NCBI GenBank assembly: GCA_024103215.1
Contig: JAGFIY010000053.1
Span: 1 to 64,000, forward strand
DNA: 64,000 nt
Reading direction: 5' to 3'
DNA from: Melioribacteraceae bacterium
Lineage (GTDB): Bacteria > Bacteroidota > Ignavibacteria > Ignavibacteriales > Melioribacteraceae
This document shows, one piece after another, positions 26,793-37,681 of this stretch (the stretch's first letter is position 1; each line of letters starts with the position of its first letter). A program made the position numbers and the translations under genes. The notes under the pieces are model-generated. The model searched no databases, was not told the DNA's origin, and saw only the letters and a list, made by a program, of their open reading frames with translations.

Positions 26793-27251
26793 TCAATAGA
26801 AATTTACTTCGTGTGAAATATATTTGCCGTTCTCGTAAATAAATTTTGCGCTGAAAAATTTTTCTTCGAACAGCCAGGGAATAAAAAATTTATCCCCTTC
26901 CCATAGGTTTATTTCAGTTAATTTTTCATTCGGTATCCACTCAAGTTCTCCTTCCGGAGAATCTATCAATTCTCCTTCGAACTTATCGATAACAAATAGA
27001 AAAACATGCCAATCGTCATTGCCGTCGAATAAAGGGAAAGTTATGAATCCTTTCATTTTCAAACTTAGTACATTTAATCCTGCTTCTTCTTTAACTTCTC
27101 TAACGGCACAATCTTCTGGGGATTCACTTAGTTCGAATTTTCCTCCCAGCCCGTTCCACTTCCCTTCGTGGTAATCATTTTCTTTTTTATTTCTATATAG
27201 CATTAATGTATGATTATCTTTTTGAACATAACAAAGTGTTGCTAGTTTCAT
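26793..27251 (-). CDS. Nudix hydrolase (8-oxo-dGTP diphosphatase-like)
   Basis: A 152-residue Nudix enzyme. The Nudix box (G-x5-E-x7-R-E-x2-E-E-x-G) starts at 'GGKFELSESPEDC' and ends in 'REVKEEAGL', with all catalytic glutamates present. The preceding 'GKWNGLGGKFE' and the N-terminal 'ATLCYVQKDNHTLML' resemble MutT/MTH1-type enzymes that hydrolyse oxidised purine nucleotides. The substrate is therefore likely, but not certainly, 8-oxo-(d)GTP. Single gene, between the convergent hydrolase gene and hldD. Confidence 0.88.
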   Translation of the reverse strand: MKLATLCYVQKDNHTLMLYRNKKENDYHEGKWNGLGGKFELSESPEDCAVREVKEEAGLNVLSLKMKGFITFPLFDGNDDWHVFLFVIDKFEGELIDSPEGELEWIPNEKLTEINLWEGDKFFIPWLFEEKFFSAKFIYENGKYISHEVNFY

Positions 27252-27298
27252 TGTGTAACCGTGTTTTGAGTTAAATATAAAACGAAGTAATTATTCGT

Positions 27299-28270
27299 TT
27301 ACCATTTTAGATAAACGTTTTTCATCAAATAATTTTGGATATAGTCTTTTATTCCGTCTTCAAGTGAAGTGATTTTTTTTTCATAACCTGCTTCTTTAAT
27401 TTTATTTAGATCGGCTTGTGTGAAATATTGATACTTATCCCTAATATCCTCGGGCATTTCTATGTATTTTATTTTTACCGGTATCTCCATTGCGTTGAAA
27501 ACTGCGGTTACCAAATCATTCCAGGTTCTTGCTTTACCTGTTCCGATATTAAACAAACCGCTTACGTCTTTGTTTTCAAAAAAGAAGAGAGTCATATCAA
27601 CGGCATCTTTAATATAAATAAAATCCCTCATTTGCTCGCCGTCTTTATAATCTTTGTGATACGATTTGAACAGGTTGACGTATCCTGTACTTTTAATTTG
27701 ACCGAATGCTTTATGAACAACGCTTCGCATATCGTCTTTATGGTATTCGTTAGGTCCGTAGACATTAAAATACTTTAGTCCTGCGGTCTTTTTATCATAT
27801 CCATTTTTAATAATCCATGAATCAAAAAGCTGTTTAGAATAGCCGTACATATTAAGAGGTCTAAGAGAATATATTTCATCTAAATCGTTATAACCATTAG
27901 AACCGTCTCCGTAAGTTGCCGCGGATGAGGCATATATGAATCTTATATCCCGCCACGCCGCATATTTTGCGAGTTCAACACTGTAAGTAAAATTGTTTTG
28001 TATTAAGTAATCAGCATCCTTCTCAGTTGTTGAAGAACATGCACCCAGGTGAAAAATTGCCTCGAGTTCAAATGGAAAGGTTTCATCCACAATCATTTCA
28101 TAGAAATCATCTTTATGTATGAAGTCAATAAAATTAAGTCCGTTAAGATTCTTCCACTTTTCACCTTTTCCCAATCTATCAACAATAATAATTTCATCAA
28201 TACCTTTTTCGTTAAGACTTGCAACAAGATTGCTTCCTATGAATCCCGCACCGCCTGTTACTACTATCAT
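27299..28270 (-). CDS. hldD: ADP-L-glycero-D-manno-heptose 6-epimerase
   Basis: The last step in making ADP-L-glycero-beta-D-manno-heptose, the heptose donor for the LPS inner core. This 323-residue extended SDR matches HldD closely at the N-terminus ('[20 protein letters not shown]', '[16 protein letters not shown]'). It has the Y-x3-K active site in '[13 protein letters not shown]' and the HldD-typical '[20 protein letters not shown]'. Its presence predicts heptose-containing LPS, in line with the heptosyltransferase-like GT9 gene at 43398. The earlier enzymes (GmhA, HldE, GmhB) are not in the window. Confidence 0.93.
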   Translation of the reverse strand: MIVVTGGAGFIGSNLVASLNEKGIDEIIIVDRLGKGEKWKNLNGLNFIDFIHKDDFYEMIVDETFPFELEAIFHLGACSSTTEKDADYLIQNNFTYSVELAKYAAWRDIRFIYASSAATYGDGSNGYNDLDEIYSLRPLNMYGYSKQLFDSWIIKNGYDKKTAGLKYFNVYGPNEYHKDDMRSVVHKAFGQIKSTGYVNLFKSYHKDYKDGEQMRDFIYIKDAVDMTLFFFENKDVSGLFNIGTGKARTWNDLVTAVFNAMEIPVKIKYIEMPEDIRDKYQYFTQADLNKIKEAGYEKKITSLEDGIKDYIQNYLMKNVYLKW

Positions 28271-28371
28271 ATAACCTCTTAAGCTGTAAATTTTATATCA
28301 AAACGAATTTAACTATATTAGCCAACATTAACAAAGCAACAAAAGTTTATAAAATTTCAGAAAGCTTAACC

Positions 28372-31300
28372 ATGCTAGAAACATTAAAGAAAATATTGAC
28401 CGAAAGAATTCTTGTCCTAGACGGTGCTATGGGCACAATGATTCAAAAATATAAATTAACCGAGGAAGACTACCGCGGCGTCAAATTTACTGATCATAAA
28501 CTTCCACTTAAAGGCAACAATGATATTCTTTCAATTACGCAACAGCAAATTATTAAAGAAATTCATTCAGCCTATCTCAGCGCCGGTGCTGACATTATCG
28601 AAACAAATACTTTCAACGGAACATCAATTTCGCAGAGTGATTACGGAACCGAAAATGTTGCTTACGAAATAAACTTTGAAGCAGCTAAAATAGCACGTGA
28701 AGCCGCAGATGATTTCACAAAATTAAATCCCGACAAACCAAGATTTGTAGCCGGAGCTATAGGTCCTATGAATAAAAGTTTGAGTTACTCGCCCGATGTA
28801 AACGATCCGGGATTCAGAGCCGTAACTTTTGATCAAGTGGTGAAAGCTTATAAAACACAGGCTAAAGGTCTATTAGATGGCGGAGCTCAAATTTTACTAA
28901 TCGAAACTATTTTCGATACTTTGAATGCGAAGGCTGCAATTTATGCAGTACATCAATTAATTGACGAGAGAAAGATGGATATCCCGATTATGCTTTCGGG
29001 AACGATTGTCGATCAAAGCGGACGAACGCTTTCGGGACAAACGACCGAAGCATTTTGGATATCGATTTCCCATACTCGCAATCTTTTAAGTGTGGGATTG
29101 AATTGCTCACTGGGACCAAAACAGATGCGTCCTCACATTGAAGAATTATCGAACATCTGCAGTACCTTCACAAGCTTGTATCCAAACGCCGGGTTACCCA
29201 ACGAGTTCGGTGAATACGATGAATCTCCGGAAGCAATGATAAAAGTACTTAAAGAATATGCAGATGAGGGATTCATAAATATTTTAGGCGGTTGTTGCGG
29301 AACAACACCCGATCACATAAAAGTTTTTTCGGATGCAGCAAAAGAATTGAAACCAAGAAAAATCCCTAATATAAAACCATATTTAAGATTAAGCGGTTTG
29401 GAACCTCTTGTTTTCAGACCCGATTCAAACTTCATTAACATCGGTGAAAGAACAAACGTTGCAGGTTCAAAAAAATTTGCAAGATTAATTAAGGAGAACA
29501 AATTCGAAGAGGCTCTTAGCGTTGCACGCAATCAAGTTGAGGGCGGAGCTCAAATTCTTGATGTAAATATGGACGATGCGATGATCGATGCCGAAAGCTC
29601 AATGGTAAAATTTCTTAATCTTCTTGCCTCTGAGCCTGACATTGCAAAACTTCCGATTATGCTGGACTCTTCAAAATTCAACGTAATAGAAGCAGGTTTA
29701 AAATGTCTTCAAGGAAAAGGAATTGTTAATTCGATAAGTCTCAAAGAAGGCGAAGAAGAATTTGTAACTCATGCAAAGATAATTAAGAACTATGGTGCAG
29801 CCCTAATCGTGATGGCTTTCGATGAGAAGGGGCAAGCGGATACGTTCGAGCGGAAAATTTCGATCTGTAAAAGAGCATATAAAATTTTAACAGAACAAAT
29901 CGGCTTTCTTCCTCAAGATATAATTTTCGACCCAAACATTTTTGCTATTGCTACCGGAATAGAAGAGCACAATAATTATGCGGTTGATTATTTCAGAGCA
30001 GTAAAATGGATAAAAGAAAATCTTCCCTACGCAAAAATTTCCGGTGGAGTCAGCAATGTTTCATTCTCATTCCGAGGAAACGACAAAGTGCGAGAAGCAA
30101 TCCATGCTGCATTCCTCTATCATGGAGTTAAAGCCGGAATGGATATGGGTATTGTGAATGCCGGACAACTTGAGATCTACGAAGAAATCCCGAAAGATCT
30201 CCTGGAGAAAGTTGAAGATGTTTTGTTAAATAGAACTCCTCAGGCGACCGATAACCTTGTCATGATTGCGGAAAAGTTTAAGTCGGAGAAAAAAGAAATA
30301 ATCGCATCTGCTGAGTGGCGAAACGAGCCGGTGGAAGAAAGATTGAAACACGCGTTGGTAAAAGGTATTACCAACTACATCGAAGAAGACACCGAAGAAG
30401 CACGTAAGCAATTTCCCGCTGCACTCAATGTAATAGAGGGACCATTGATGGAGGGGATGAACGTTGTTGGCGAACTTTTCGGAAGTGGTAAAATGTTTCT
30501 CCCGCAGGTTGTCAAAAGTGCGCGTGTAATGAAGAAAGCAGTTGCCTATTTAATTCCGTTTATCGAGGAAGAGAAAAAAAGCTCCGGATCCACCAAAGCA
30601 GCAGGAAAAATTCTATTGGCAACAGTTAAAGGTGATGTCCACGATATCGGTAAAAACATTGTCGGAGTCGTACTCGGATGCAACAATTATGAAGTAATCG
30701 ATTTGGGAGTAATGGTTCCCGCAGATAAAATTCTTGGCGAAGCTGAAAAACATAAAGTTGACCTGATCGGATTAAGCGGATTGATCACTCCCTCCCTTGA
30801 TGAGATGGTGCACGTTGCAAAAGAGATGAGGAGAATGAAAATACAAACTCCATTGCTTATTGGAGGTGCAACAACATCAAGAATTCATACTGCGGTAAAG
30901 ATTGCTCCTGAATACAACGGGACAACTGTGCATGTGCTTGATGCATCAAAAAGTGTCACAGTCACACAAAAACTCTTAAGTGAATCAGACAACATAAAGT
31001 TTATCAAAGAGATAAAACAAGAATATGAGACGCTTCGGAATAACCATAAAAACAGAAGCGCAGAAAAAGAATTTGTCCCGATTGAGGAAGCTCGCAAGAA
31101 CAAATTAGTAATCGATTGGGAGAATTATAACCCACCGAAACCAAAAGAATTAGGCATTAAAATATTCAACAACTTTCCACTTGAAAAATTAAATGATTTT
31201 ATCGACTGGACTCCTTTCTTCAGAACTTGGGAATTAAAAGGCAAATATCCCGAAATATTTGAAGATAAAATATACGGTAAGGAAGCTGAAAAGGTTTACA

Positions 31301-32043
31301 ACGATGCTTTAGTGCTGCTTTTGAAAATAATTGAAGAAAAATCTCTTACCGCAAATGGAGTTGCCGGAATATTTAAAGCAAATTCCTTTGGTGACGATAT
31401 TAATGTTTATGACCCTGAGTCCGGAAAAATTCTTACTACTTTTAATACACTTAGGCAGCAAGGCAAAAAAAGCAGCACTGCCTCAAACCTGGCATTGGCT
31501 GATTTTATCGCACCGCAATATTCGGATAAAGATGATTACATTGGAATGTTTGCCGTTACCGCCGGACTTAATATTGAAAGCATGATTTCAGAATTTGAGC
31601 AAAAGCACGATGACTACAACGCTATTATGACCAAAGCTCTAGCAGATAGATTAGCCGAGGCTTTCGCCGAATATCTGCATTTAATAGTCCGTAAGGAAAT
31701 TTGGGGGTACAGTTCCGACGAGAAATTATCAAACGATGATTTGATAAAAGAAAAATATTTGGGAATAAGACCAGCACCGGGATATCCGGCGCAACCTGAT
31801 CATACCGAAAAAATAAAGCTATTCGAACTGATTGACGTAGAAAAAAACACAGGAATAAAATTAACCGAAAGTTTGGCAATGTACCCTGCGGCATCTGTTT
31901 GCGGTTTGTATTTTTCGCACCCGGAGGCTAAATACTTTACGGTGGGAAAAATTTCTAAAGATCAAGTAATTGATTATGCAGAACGTAAAAATATTTCTCC
32001 TGAAGAAGTTGAGAAATGGCTTGGGTTTTATTTGAACTATTAA
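28372..32043 (+). CDS. metH: Cobalamin-dependent methionine synthase
   Basis: Transfers a methyl group from 5-methyltetrahydrofolate to homocysteine through methylcobalamin. At 1223 residues it is full length with all four modules. The homocysteine domain has zinc ligands Cys245 ('GLNCSLG') and Cys308/Cys309 ('GGCCGTTP'). The pterin domain begins near '[19 protein letters not shown]'. The B12-binding domain carries the axial His757 in '[12 protein letters not shown]', next to '[16 protein letters not shown]'. The C-terminal SAM-dependent activation domain contains '[16 protein letters not shown]'. It heads a dense plus-strand gene run. No B12 riboswitch fits in the roughly 100-base upstream gap. 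Confidence 0.97.
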   Translation: MLETLKKILTERILVLDGAMGTMIQKYKLTEEDYRGVKFTDHKLPLKGNNDILSITQQQIIKEIHSAYLSAGADIIETNTFNGTSISQSDYGTENVAYEINFEAAKIAREAADDFTKLNPDKPRFVAGAIGPMNKSLSYSPDVNDPGFRAVTFDQVVKAYKTQAKGLLDGGAQILLIETIFDTLNAKAAIYAVHQLIDERKMDIPIMLSGTIVDQSGRTLSGQTTEAFWISISHTRNLLSVGLNCSLGPKQMRPHIEELSNICSTFTSLYPNAGLPNEFGEYDESPEAMIKVLKEYADEGFINILGGCCGTTPDHIKVFSDAAKELKPRKIPNIKPYLRLSGLEPLVFRPDSNFINIGERTNVAGSKKFARLIKENKFEEALSVARNQVEGGAQILDVNMDDAMIDAESSMVKFLNLLASEPDIAKLPIMLDSSKFNVIEAGLKCLQGKGIVNSISLKEGEEEFVTHAKIIKNYGAALIVMAFDEKGQADTFERKISICKRAYKILTEQIGFLPQDIIFDPNIFAIATGIEEHNNYAVDYFRAVKWIKENLPYAKISGGVSNVSFSFRGNDKVREAIHAAFLYHGVKAGMDMGIVNAGQLEIYEEIPKDLLEKVEDVLLNRTPQATDNLVMIAEKFKSEKKEIIASAEWRNEPVEERLKHALVKGITNYIEEDTEEARKQFPAALNVIEGPLMEGMNVVGELFGSGKMFLPQVVKSARVMKKAVAYLIPFIEEEKKSSGSTKAAGKILLATVKGDVHDIGKNIVGVVLGCNNYEVIDLGVMVPADKILGEAEKHKVDLIGLSGLITPSLDEMVHVAKEMRRMKIQTPLLIGGATTSRIHTAVKIAPEYNGTTVHVLDASKSVTVTQKLLSESDNIKFIKEIKQEYETLRNNHKNRSAEKEFVPIEEARKNKLVIDWENYNPPKPKELGIKIFNNFPLEKLNDFIDWTPFFRTWELKGKYPEIFEDKIYGKEAEKVYNDALVLLLKIIEEKSLTANGVAGIFKANSFGDDINVYDPESGKILTTFNTLRQQGKKSSTASNLALADFIAPQYSDKDDYIGMFAVTAGLNIESMISEFEQKHDDYNAIMTKALADRLAEAFAEYLHLIVRKEIWGYSSDEKLSNDDLIKEKYLGIRPAPGYPAQPDHTEKIKLFELIDVEKNTGIKLTESLAMYPAASVCGLYFSHPEAKYFTVGKISKDQVIDYAERKNISPEEVEKWLGFYLNY

Positions 32044-32073
32044 ATTTTAATTATATACAAATTTTGGTGAGTT

Positions 32074-33945
32074 ATGAAAATTAAGTTCACTTCAATTTTA
32101 TTTTTCTTTCTGTTTATTGCCGTAAGCTGCAGCACGAACGAAAACAATACCACTCTCGAAGATGATTATACGAAACAGGAAACTTATATCGAGATGAGGG
32201 ACGGAGTAAAACTATTCACGATTATCTTTTCACCCATCGACACATCAAGTGAGTACCCAATTTTACTTATGCGAACACCGTATAGCAGTGATGGTTATTC
32301 GAGAAATCAATTTAAAACCGTTCAAGAATATCAGAGAAATGAAAAATTTATCTTTGTCTTTCAGGATGTTAGAGGCAAGTTTATGTCCGAGGGTAAGTAT
32401 GTAAATATGCGTCCTCACAATCCGAATAAATCCGGGAAAGAAATTGACGAATCAAGCGACACTTACGATACAATTGAATGGCTTGTCAACAATGTCAAGA
32501 ACAACAACGGAAATGTTGGACTGTGGGGAATTTCGTACCCGGGATTTTATGCGGCGGTGGGAGCAATCGATGCTCATCCCGCACTGAAGTTTGTTTCACC
32601 TCAAGCTCCAATTGCAGATTGGTTTATCGGCGACGATATGCATCATAACGGTGCACTAAGTCTTTTACTGAGTTTTAACTTCTTTCAAATTTTCGACTTG
32701 CAGCGGGATAGTCTGCACCGAAACTGGCCTAAAAGAATTGAGTACACTTCTCCAGACGCTTATACTTTTTTCCTGAATATGGGAGCAATCAAAAATTTTG
32801 ACAAGAAAATTTTAAAAGGAAAAATTCCATTTTGGATAAACATCCTTAACAATCCCGATTATAACAATTTTTGGAAATCTAGAAGCACGATGCAGTATTT
32901 CAATAATGTAAAACCTGCAGTGATGACAGTCGGAGGTTGGTTTGATGGGGAAAATTTATTTGGTGCACTGAACACATACCAATCTATTGAAGATAAAAAT
33001 CCGGGGATAGTTAACAAACTCGTTGTTGGGCCATGGGTTCACGGCGGTTGGGTTAGAACAACTGGCGATTCATTAGGCGATATTTACTTCGGGTCAAATA
33101 CAAGTAAATTCTATAAATATGAAGTTGAACTTCCTATATACAATCATTTCTTGAAAAATGAAGGACCTCCGGAACTGCCCGAAGCATTAATGTTCTGTAC
33201 TGGCTCAAACAAATGGTTCGAGTTTGATCAATGGCCTCCTTCTCAAGTATCTAAAAAGAAGATTTATATTGATGATAACGGTAATATCCACTTCGATGCA
33301 CGCAATATTAGCAATGCTGATGCTTTTGATAATTACATCAGCGATCCTTCAAAACCGGTTCCTTACACTTCACAAATTTTGGATTCAAGAAGTTCTTATG
33401 TGAAATCATATTTAATTGAGGATCAAAGATTTGCATCAACTCGTCCCGATGTTCTGGTCTATCAATCCGAAGCTCTCGCGAAAGACTTCACAATAGCCGG
33501 ACCTCTCACTGCAGACCTTTATGTCTCGACAAGCGGAACAGATTCCGATTTCATAGTTAAGATAATTGACTGTTATCCGGATGATGAACCTAATCCTAAC
33601 CCAAATCCGAACAGAGTTGAAATGGGAGGATATCAACAACTAGTTCGCGGCGATATAATGAGAGGAAAGTACCGAAACGGTTTTGATAACCCGGAACCTT
33701 TTGCCCCTAACAAAATAACAAATGTCAAATTTAAGCTGCAGGATATTTTCCACACGTTTAAAGCCGGACACAAGATAATGGTGCAGATTCAAAGCAGCTG
33801 GTTCCCGCTTTTTGATAGAAATCCTCAGCGGTTTACAAATATTTATCAAGCCGATGATTCGGATTTTCAAAAAGCAGAGATTAAAATTTACCATACAAAA
33901 GAATACCCCTCATCTATAGAATTCTTATATTTTGAAGACGATTAA
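32074..33945 (+). CDS. CocE/NonD-family hydrolase, predicted lipoprotein
   Basis: A 623-residue X-Pro dipeptidyl-peptidase-type (S15/CocE) serine hydrolase. A lipobox ends at Cys19 ('FIAVSCSTN'), so it is probably anchored in an envelope membrane. The nucleophile elbow is 'GLWGISYPGFYA' (Ser154), preceded by the family's 'FVFQDVRGKFMSEG' motif. The second half has the jelly-roll C-terminal domain ('IAGPLTADLYVSTSGTDSDF', 'FHTFKAGHKIMVQIQSSWFP'). Members hydrolyse acyl esters, glutaryl-7-ACA or X-Pro peptides; an exopeptidase role would fit the aminopeptidase just downstream (start about 25 bases away) but is not shown. Confidence 0.9.
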   Translation: MKIKFTSILFFFLFIAVSCSTNENNTTLEDDYTKQETYIEMRDGVKLFTIIFSPIDTSSEYPILLMRTPYSSDGYSRNQFKTVQEYQRNEKFIFVFQDVRGKFMSEGKYVNMRPHNPNKSGKEIDESSDTYDTIEWLVNNVKNNNGNVGLWGISYPGFYAAVGAIDAHPALKFVSPQAPIADWFIGDDMHHNGALSLLLSFNFFQIFDLQRDSLHRNWPKRIEYTSPDAYTFFLNMGAIKNFDKKILKGKIPFWINILNNPDYNNFWKSRSTMQYFNNVKPAVMTVGGWFDGENLFGALNTYQSIEDKNPGIVNKLVVGPWVHGGWVRTTGDSLGDIYFGSNTSKFYKYEVELPIYNHFLKNEGPPELPEALMFCTGSNKWFEFDQWPPSQVSKKKIYIDDNGNIHFDARNISNADAFDNYISDPSKPVPYTSQILDSRSSYVKSYLIEDQRFASTRPDVLVYQSEALAKDFTIAGPLTADLYVSTSGTDSDFIVKIIDCYPDDEPNPNPNPNRVEMGGYQQLVRGDIMRGKYRNGFDNPEPFAPNKITNVKFKLQDIFHTFKAGHKIMVQIQSSWFPLFDRNPQRFTNIYQADDSDFQKAEIKIYHTKEYPSSIEFLYFEDD

Positions 33946-33969
33946 AATTTGTTAATAAAACCGGAGTTT

Positions 33970-35163
33970 ATGATGGCTGAAATTTCGCGGAAAGACCTTG
34001 AAACCTGGGCAAAATATTTAATTGATTATTCATTAAACGGTGTTACCCCAGATGATGTTGTGATGATTAAGGGTGAAAAGATTTGCTGGCCTCTTATGTC
34101 GGTTCTTCAGGATATGATATTTGAAAAAGGCGCAATTGCGGATGTAAACATCGTGGCACCCGATAATGACAGAGGGAAAGTTTGGGGTGCTTCAATGGCT
34201 AAGTACGGATCTATTGAACAAGCAAAAAAGGTTCCTTCATGGCATATTAAGAGATATGAGGAGATGACAAAGTATATTGAGATTCTCGGTGCGGAAGATC
34301 CTAATGAATTTAAAGGAGTAAAAGAGGATATCGCTCAAGAAATTATGCGAGTGGATGAACCGATTAAAAACATTAGGCTCTCAAAACCGTGGGTGCTTAC
34401 TCTATTCCCGACAAAGGGTTTTGCCGACTTGGAAAACATGACGTTGGAAGAATACACAAATGTCATCGTAAATGCTTCAACTGTCGATCCTCAGCTTCTT
34501 GAAGAAGTTGAAGAAGATATCTATAGACTTCTAGATAAAAGCAAAAACATAACGATTGAAACCGAACACCCCGATACTAAAAATTTATTGACGTTAAAAA
34601 TGAATATTGAGGATCGAAACATAGTAAAATGCACAGGCAAACGTAACTTTCCGGACGGTGAAGTTTTTACGAGTCCTAATGCAACCACAGTTCAAGGAGA
34701 AATTTTTGTTGATCTTCCCGTTTTCCAAGGAGGAACAACAATTCAAGGAATTTATTTGAAATTTGATGGCGGAAAGATTGTTGAATATAATGCAAAGCAA
34801 GGTTATGAAGCATTGAAGAAAATTATCGAAACCGATGACGGATCGCACAGGCTCGGCGAAGTTGCTCTTGGAATGAACAACGGTATTGAAAAAGTATTGA
34901 AGCATCCCTTGTTTGTAGAAAAAGTTGGTGGAACATTTCATATAGCAATTGGTGCAAGCTATCCCGAATGTTTTACTGATGATCCAAATTCAGAAGCCGG
35001 TAAAGCTGAGACAAAAAAATGCCTTGATGAAGGAATAATGAACAAATCTGCCCAACACGTTGATATTGTCACCGATTTTAGACCGGGCGGTTCGGGAAAA
35101 GCAATATATATCGACGATATTAAATTGGAATTAGAAAACAACATTTGGGTTATTCCAAAATAA
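33970..35163 (+). CDS. M29-family aminopeptidase
   Basis: A metallo-aminopeptidase of the AmpS/AmpT (thermophilic aminopeptidase) family, about 397 residues. The conserved metal-site segments of the C-terminal domain are all visible: 'HRLGEVALGMN' (Glu), 'GTFHIAIGASYPE' (His) and 'SAQHVDIVTDFR' (His, Asp). I set the start at the ATG at 33970 (an adjacent ATG at 33973 is equally possible), because GGAG lies just before it. A TTG at 33949 in frame would add seven residues. It follows the CocE-like gene and precedes arginine deiminase, so peptide and arginine breakdown may be coordinated. Confidence 0.9.
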   Translation: MMAEISRKDLETWAKYLIDYSLNGVTPDDVVMIKGEKICWPLMSVLQDMIFEKGAIADVNIVAPDNDRGKVWGASMAKYGSIEQAKKVPSWHIKRYEEMTKYIEILGAEDPNEFKGVKEDIAQEIMRVDEPIKNIRLSKPWVLTLFPTKGFADLENMTLEEYTNVIVNASTVDPQLLEEVEEDIYRLLDKSKNITIETEHPDTKNLLTLKMNIEDRNIVKCTGKRNFPDGEVFTSPNATTVQGEIFVDLPVFQGGTTIQGIYLKFDGGKIVEYNAKQGYEALKKIIETDDGSHRLGEVALGMNNGIEKVLKHPLFVEKVGGTFHIAIGASYPECFTDDPNSEAGKAETKKCLDEGIMNKSAQHVDIVTDFRPGGSGKAIYIDDIKLELENNIWVIPK

Positions 35164-35166
35164 TCT

Positions 35167-36423
35167 ATGAATAATATGAACGTAAACGTCACCAGTGAAA
35201 TAGGAGAACTTAAAGGAGTAATAATTCATACTCCCGGAACCGAAGTTGAAAATATGACACCCCAAAATGTCGAGCGTGCCCTTTACAGCGATATATTAAA
35301 TTTATCTGTTGCTTCAGAAGAGTATGCTGAGTTTTCAGGTGTGTTAAGCAAGTTGACGTCTACTTATGAAGTATCAAACTTGCTCGAGGAAGTGTTAACT
35401 GACGAAAAAGCAAAATTTACATTGGTCGAAGCTATCTGTAAAAACGAATCGGTTACCGGACTTTCCGAAAGACTTCTTACCTGCGGCACAAAAGAGTTAA
35501 GCAGATTTCTCATCGAAGGAGTTCCTATTGTATACGATTCACTGACGAACTATCTTAGTATCGAACGATATTCGCTTCAACCGCTTCACAATTTTTTCTT
35601 TACACGTGATGCTGCAATAACAATTAGAGATTCCGTACTGATCGCAAAAATGTCAAGCAATGTGAGGCTCCGCGAATCCATTATTATGGAAACGATTTTT
35701 AATCATCATCCAAAATTAAAGTCAAAAACTATAAATCCTTTGAACTCACTTAAATATCTTCCAGATATAAAAATTGAAGGAGGTGATTTATTAGTCGCTC
35801 GCCAGGATATTCTTTTAAGCGGAATAGGTACCCGCACAAGTACACAAGGAATTGATTTTTTGATAGATCATTTTAAAGAAAGAAAAGAAAAGCAGCATAT
35901 CATAGTGCAAGAACTTCCCGATTCCCCGGAATCATTTATTCATCTTGATATGGTTTTTACTTTCCTAGATAAAGACAGCTGCATGATTTATGAACCGGTT
36001 GTGCTAAACAAACACGATTATCAAACAGTTCATATAATTATTGATGGCGGGAAGGTAACTATTTTTGAAGAGGACAACATCATTACCGCGCTTGACAAAC
36101 TTGGAATTCATCTTCAGCCTCTGTTATGCGGCGGGAGCAAGGACAGCTGGGTTCAGGAAAGAGAACAATGGCACAGCGGAGCTAATTTCTTTGCCGTTGC
36201 TCCCGGGAAAGTTATGGGTTATGCCCGTAATTCTTACACAATTGAAGAGTTAAACAAAAACGGATTTGCTGTTCTTCCGGCAGATGAAATTATATCCGGC
36301 AAAATTAACCCTGATGATTATAATAAATTCGTTGTAACAGTAATTGGTGATGAACTTTCGCGCGGCGGCGGCGGGTGCAGATGCATGACAATGCCCGTGC
36401 TTCGTGAGGATGTTAATTGGTAA
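35167..36423 (+). CDS. arcA: Arginine deiminase
   Basis: Hydrolyses arginine to citrulline and ammonia. The 418-residue protein has the family's guanidino-group-modifying fold. It starts with 'SEIGELKGVIIHTPGTEVE', contains 'NFFFTRDAAITI' and 'IEGGDLLVARQDILLSGIG', continues with 'HLDMVFTFLDKDSCMIYEP', and ends with the catalytic cysteine in 'GGGGCRCMTMPVLRED' (Cys406). The ornithine carbamoyltransferase and carbamate kinase of the ADI pathway are not adjacent. It is spaced three bases from the M29 aminopeptidase, and its end overlaps the following methyltransferase gene by seven bases. Confidence 0.92.
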   Translation: MNNMNVNVTSEIGELKGVIIHTPGTEVENMTPQNVERALYSDILNLSVASEEYAEFSGVLSKLTSTYEVSNLLEEVLTDEKAKFTLVEAICKNESVTGLSERLLTCGTKELSRFLIEGVPIVYDSLTNYLSIERYSLQPLHNFFFTRDAAITIRDSVLIAKMSSNVRLRESIIMETIFNHHPKLKSKTINPLNSLKYLPDIKIEGGDLLVARQDILLSGIGTRTSTQGIDFLIDHFKERKEKQHIIVQELPDSPESFIHLDMVFTFLDKDSCMIYEPVVLNKHDYQTVHIIIDGGKVTIFEEDNIITALDKLGIHLQPLLCGGSKDSWVQEREQWHSGANFFAVAPGKVMGYARNSYTIEELNKNGFAVLPADEIISGKINPDDYNKFVVTVIGDELSRGGGGCRCMTMPVLREDVNW

Positions 36424-37586
36424 ACGAAAAGTTTTCGTCTCAGAATACATTTTCCGCAAAAACAATTTTTGGATTCGAAGAAATACTTGCTGATGAACTG
36501 AAATTACTCAATGCAGCAAATATCAAAACCGGGAACAGGGTCGTAACTTTCCAAGGCGATAATAAATTACTCTACAAAGCAAACATCGAACTTAGAACTG
36601 CGCTTCGTATTCTAAAACCGATTTTATCTTTTGAAGCGGCAAATGAAAAACAATTGTATAAAAACATTTATGATCACGAATGGGAGAACCTGTTAACTTT
36701 AACCTCCACTTTTGCAATAGACAACACAGTCAATTCAAAATTTTTTAAACACGGGAAATATGCTTCACTTCTCTGTAAGGATGCTATTGTAGATCGATTT
36801 CGAAAAAAGTTTAATCGACGTCCGTCAATAGATCCTAAAAATCCAGATCTCAGATTTCAGCTTCATATTTCTGACAAGATATGTACAATGTTTATCGATT
36901 CCTCAGGCGAATCGCTCTACAAACGCGGTTACCGAATTGAGAAAGGAATTGCCCCGCTCAACGAAGTGATGGCTGCAGGAATGGTGATGTTATCAGGCTG
37001 GAATCTAAACGAGCCGTTGTATGACTTTTTCTGCGGATCGGGAACAATTCTAATTGAGGCAGCTTTGATTGCTGGAAAAATTCCGCCAAATATTTTCAGA
37101 AATAATTTTGGTTTTATGAAGTGGAAAGACTTTGACAATAAACTTTATGATTCGATAGTAAGCGAATACAATACGAAATTATCTTCCGGTGAAACACATT
37201 TGTTCGGCTCTGACATAGCTGAGGAAAATATAAAAATTGCCAAGAATAATGCAGCTCGGGCAAAAGTGAATAAAGTAATCGATTTTAAGACAGCCGATTT
37301 TCAAAACGTAAAACCCGAATACAAACGCGGATGCGCAATACTAAATCCTCCATATGATTTAAGAATTAAGCAGGATAAAATTGAAGATTTTTATTCCCGT
37401 ATCGGAGATCATCTTAAGAAAAATTTTACAGGCTTTAAAGTATGGATTTTATCGGGCAATAAAGATGCAATTAAAAAAATCGGGCTGCGAACGTCAAAAA
37501 AATTAACTCTCTTCAACGGACCAATAGAATCGAAATTTCATCTCTATGAATTATACGAGGGTTCAAAAAAACAAATCAATAATTAA
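36417..37586 (+). CDS. THUMP-domain 23S rRNA (guanine-N2) methyltransferase, RlmL-like
   Basis: A 389-residue RNA methyltransferase. Residues about 45-160 form the THUMP RNA-binding domain; the catalytic domain has the SAM motif 'YDFFCGSGTILIEAALIAGK' and the N6/N2-methyltransferase motif 'AILNPPYDLRI'. It corresponds to the N-terminal (RlmL) half of E. coli RlmKL, which makes m2G2445 in 23S rRNA; the RlmK half is absent. The start codon appears to be TTG at 36417, seven bases inside arcA, with GTGAGGA as ribosome binding site about seven bases upstream. It is the last gene of the metH-to-methyltransferase run. Confidence 0.88.
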   Translation: MVNEKFSSQNTFSAKTIFGFEEILADELKLLNAANIKTGNRVVTFQGDNKLLYKANIELRTALRILKPILSFEAANEKQLYKNIYDHEWENLLTLTSTFAIDNTVNSKFFKHGKYASLLCKDAIVDRFRKKFNRRPSIDPKNPDLRFQLHISDKICTMFIDSSGESLYKRGYRIEKGIAPLNEVMAAGMVMLSGWNLNEPLYDFFCGSGTILIEAALIAGKIPPNIFRNNFGFMKWKDFDNKLYDSIVSEYNTKLSSGETHLFGSDIAEENIKIAKNNAARAKVNKVIDFKTADFQNVKPEYKRGCAILNPPYDLRIKQDKIEDFYSRIGDHLKKNFTGFKVWILSGNKDAIKKIGLRTSKKLTLFNGPIESKFHLYELYEGSKKQINN

Positions 37587-37609
37587 ACTGCATATAAATA
37601 TTCAAATAT

Positions 37610-37645
37610 CAAAATAAAAAACCCGGCTTCAAATTAATGCCGGGC
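37610..37645 (-). terminator. Intrinsic terminator of the FKBP operon
   Basis: On the minus strand GCCCGGC (ending at 37639) pairs with GCCGGG (37622-37627) across an 11-base loop, followed by TTTTTTATTTTG. It lies about 40 bases after the stop codon at 37682. Confidence 0.8.
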
Positions 37646-37681
37646 TATTATCATTAGATTATCAAAAAAAGAAAAAGATTT

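Noticed and set aside
28271-28371. Cobalamin or SAM riboswitch upstream of metH
   Set aside because: The gap is only about 100 bases, has no B12-box-like sequence and no convincing nested stems.
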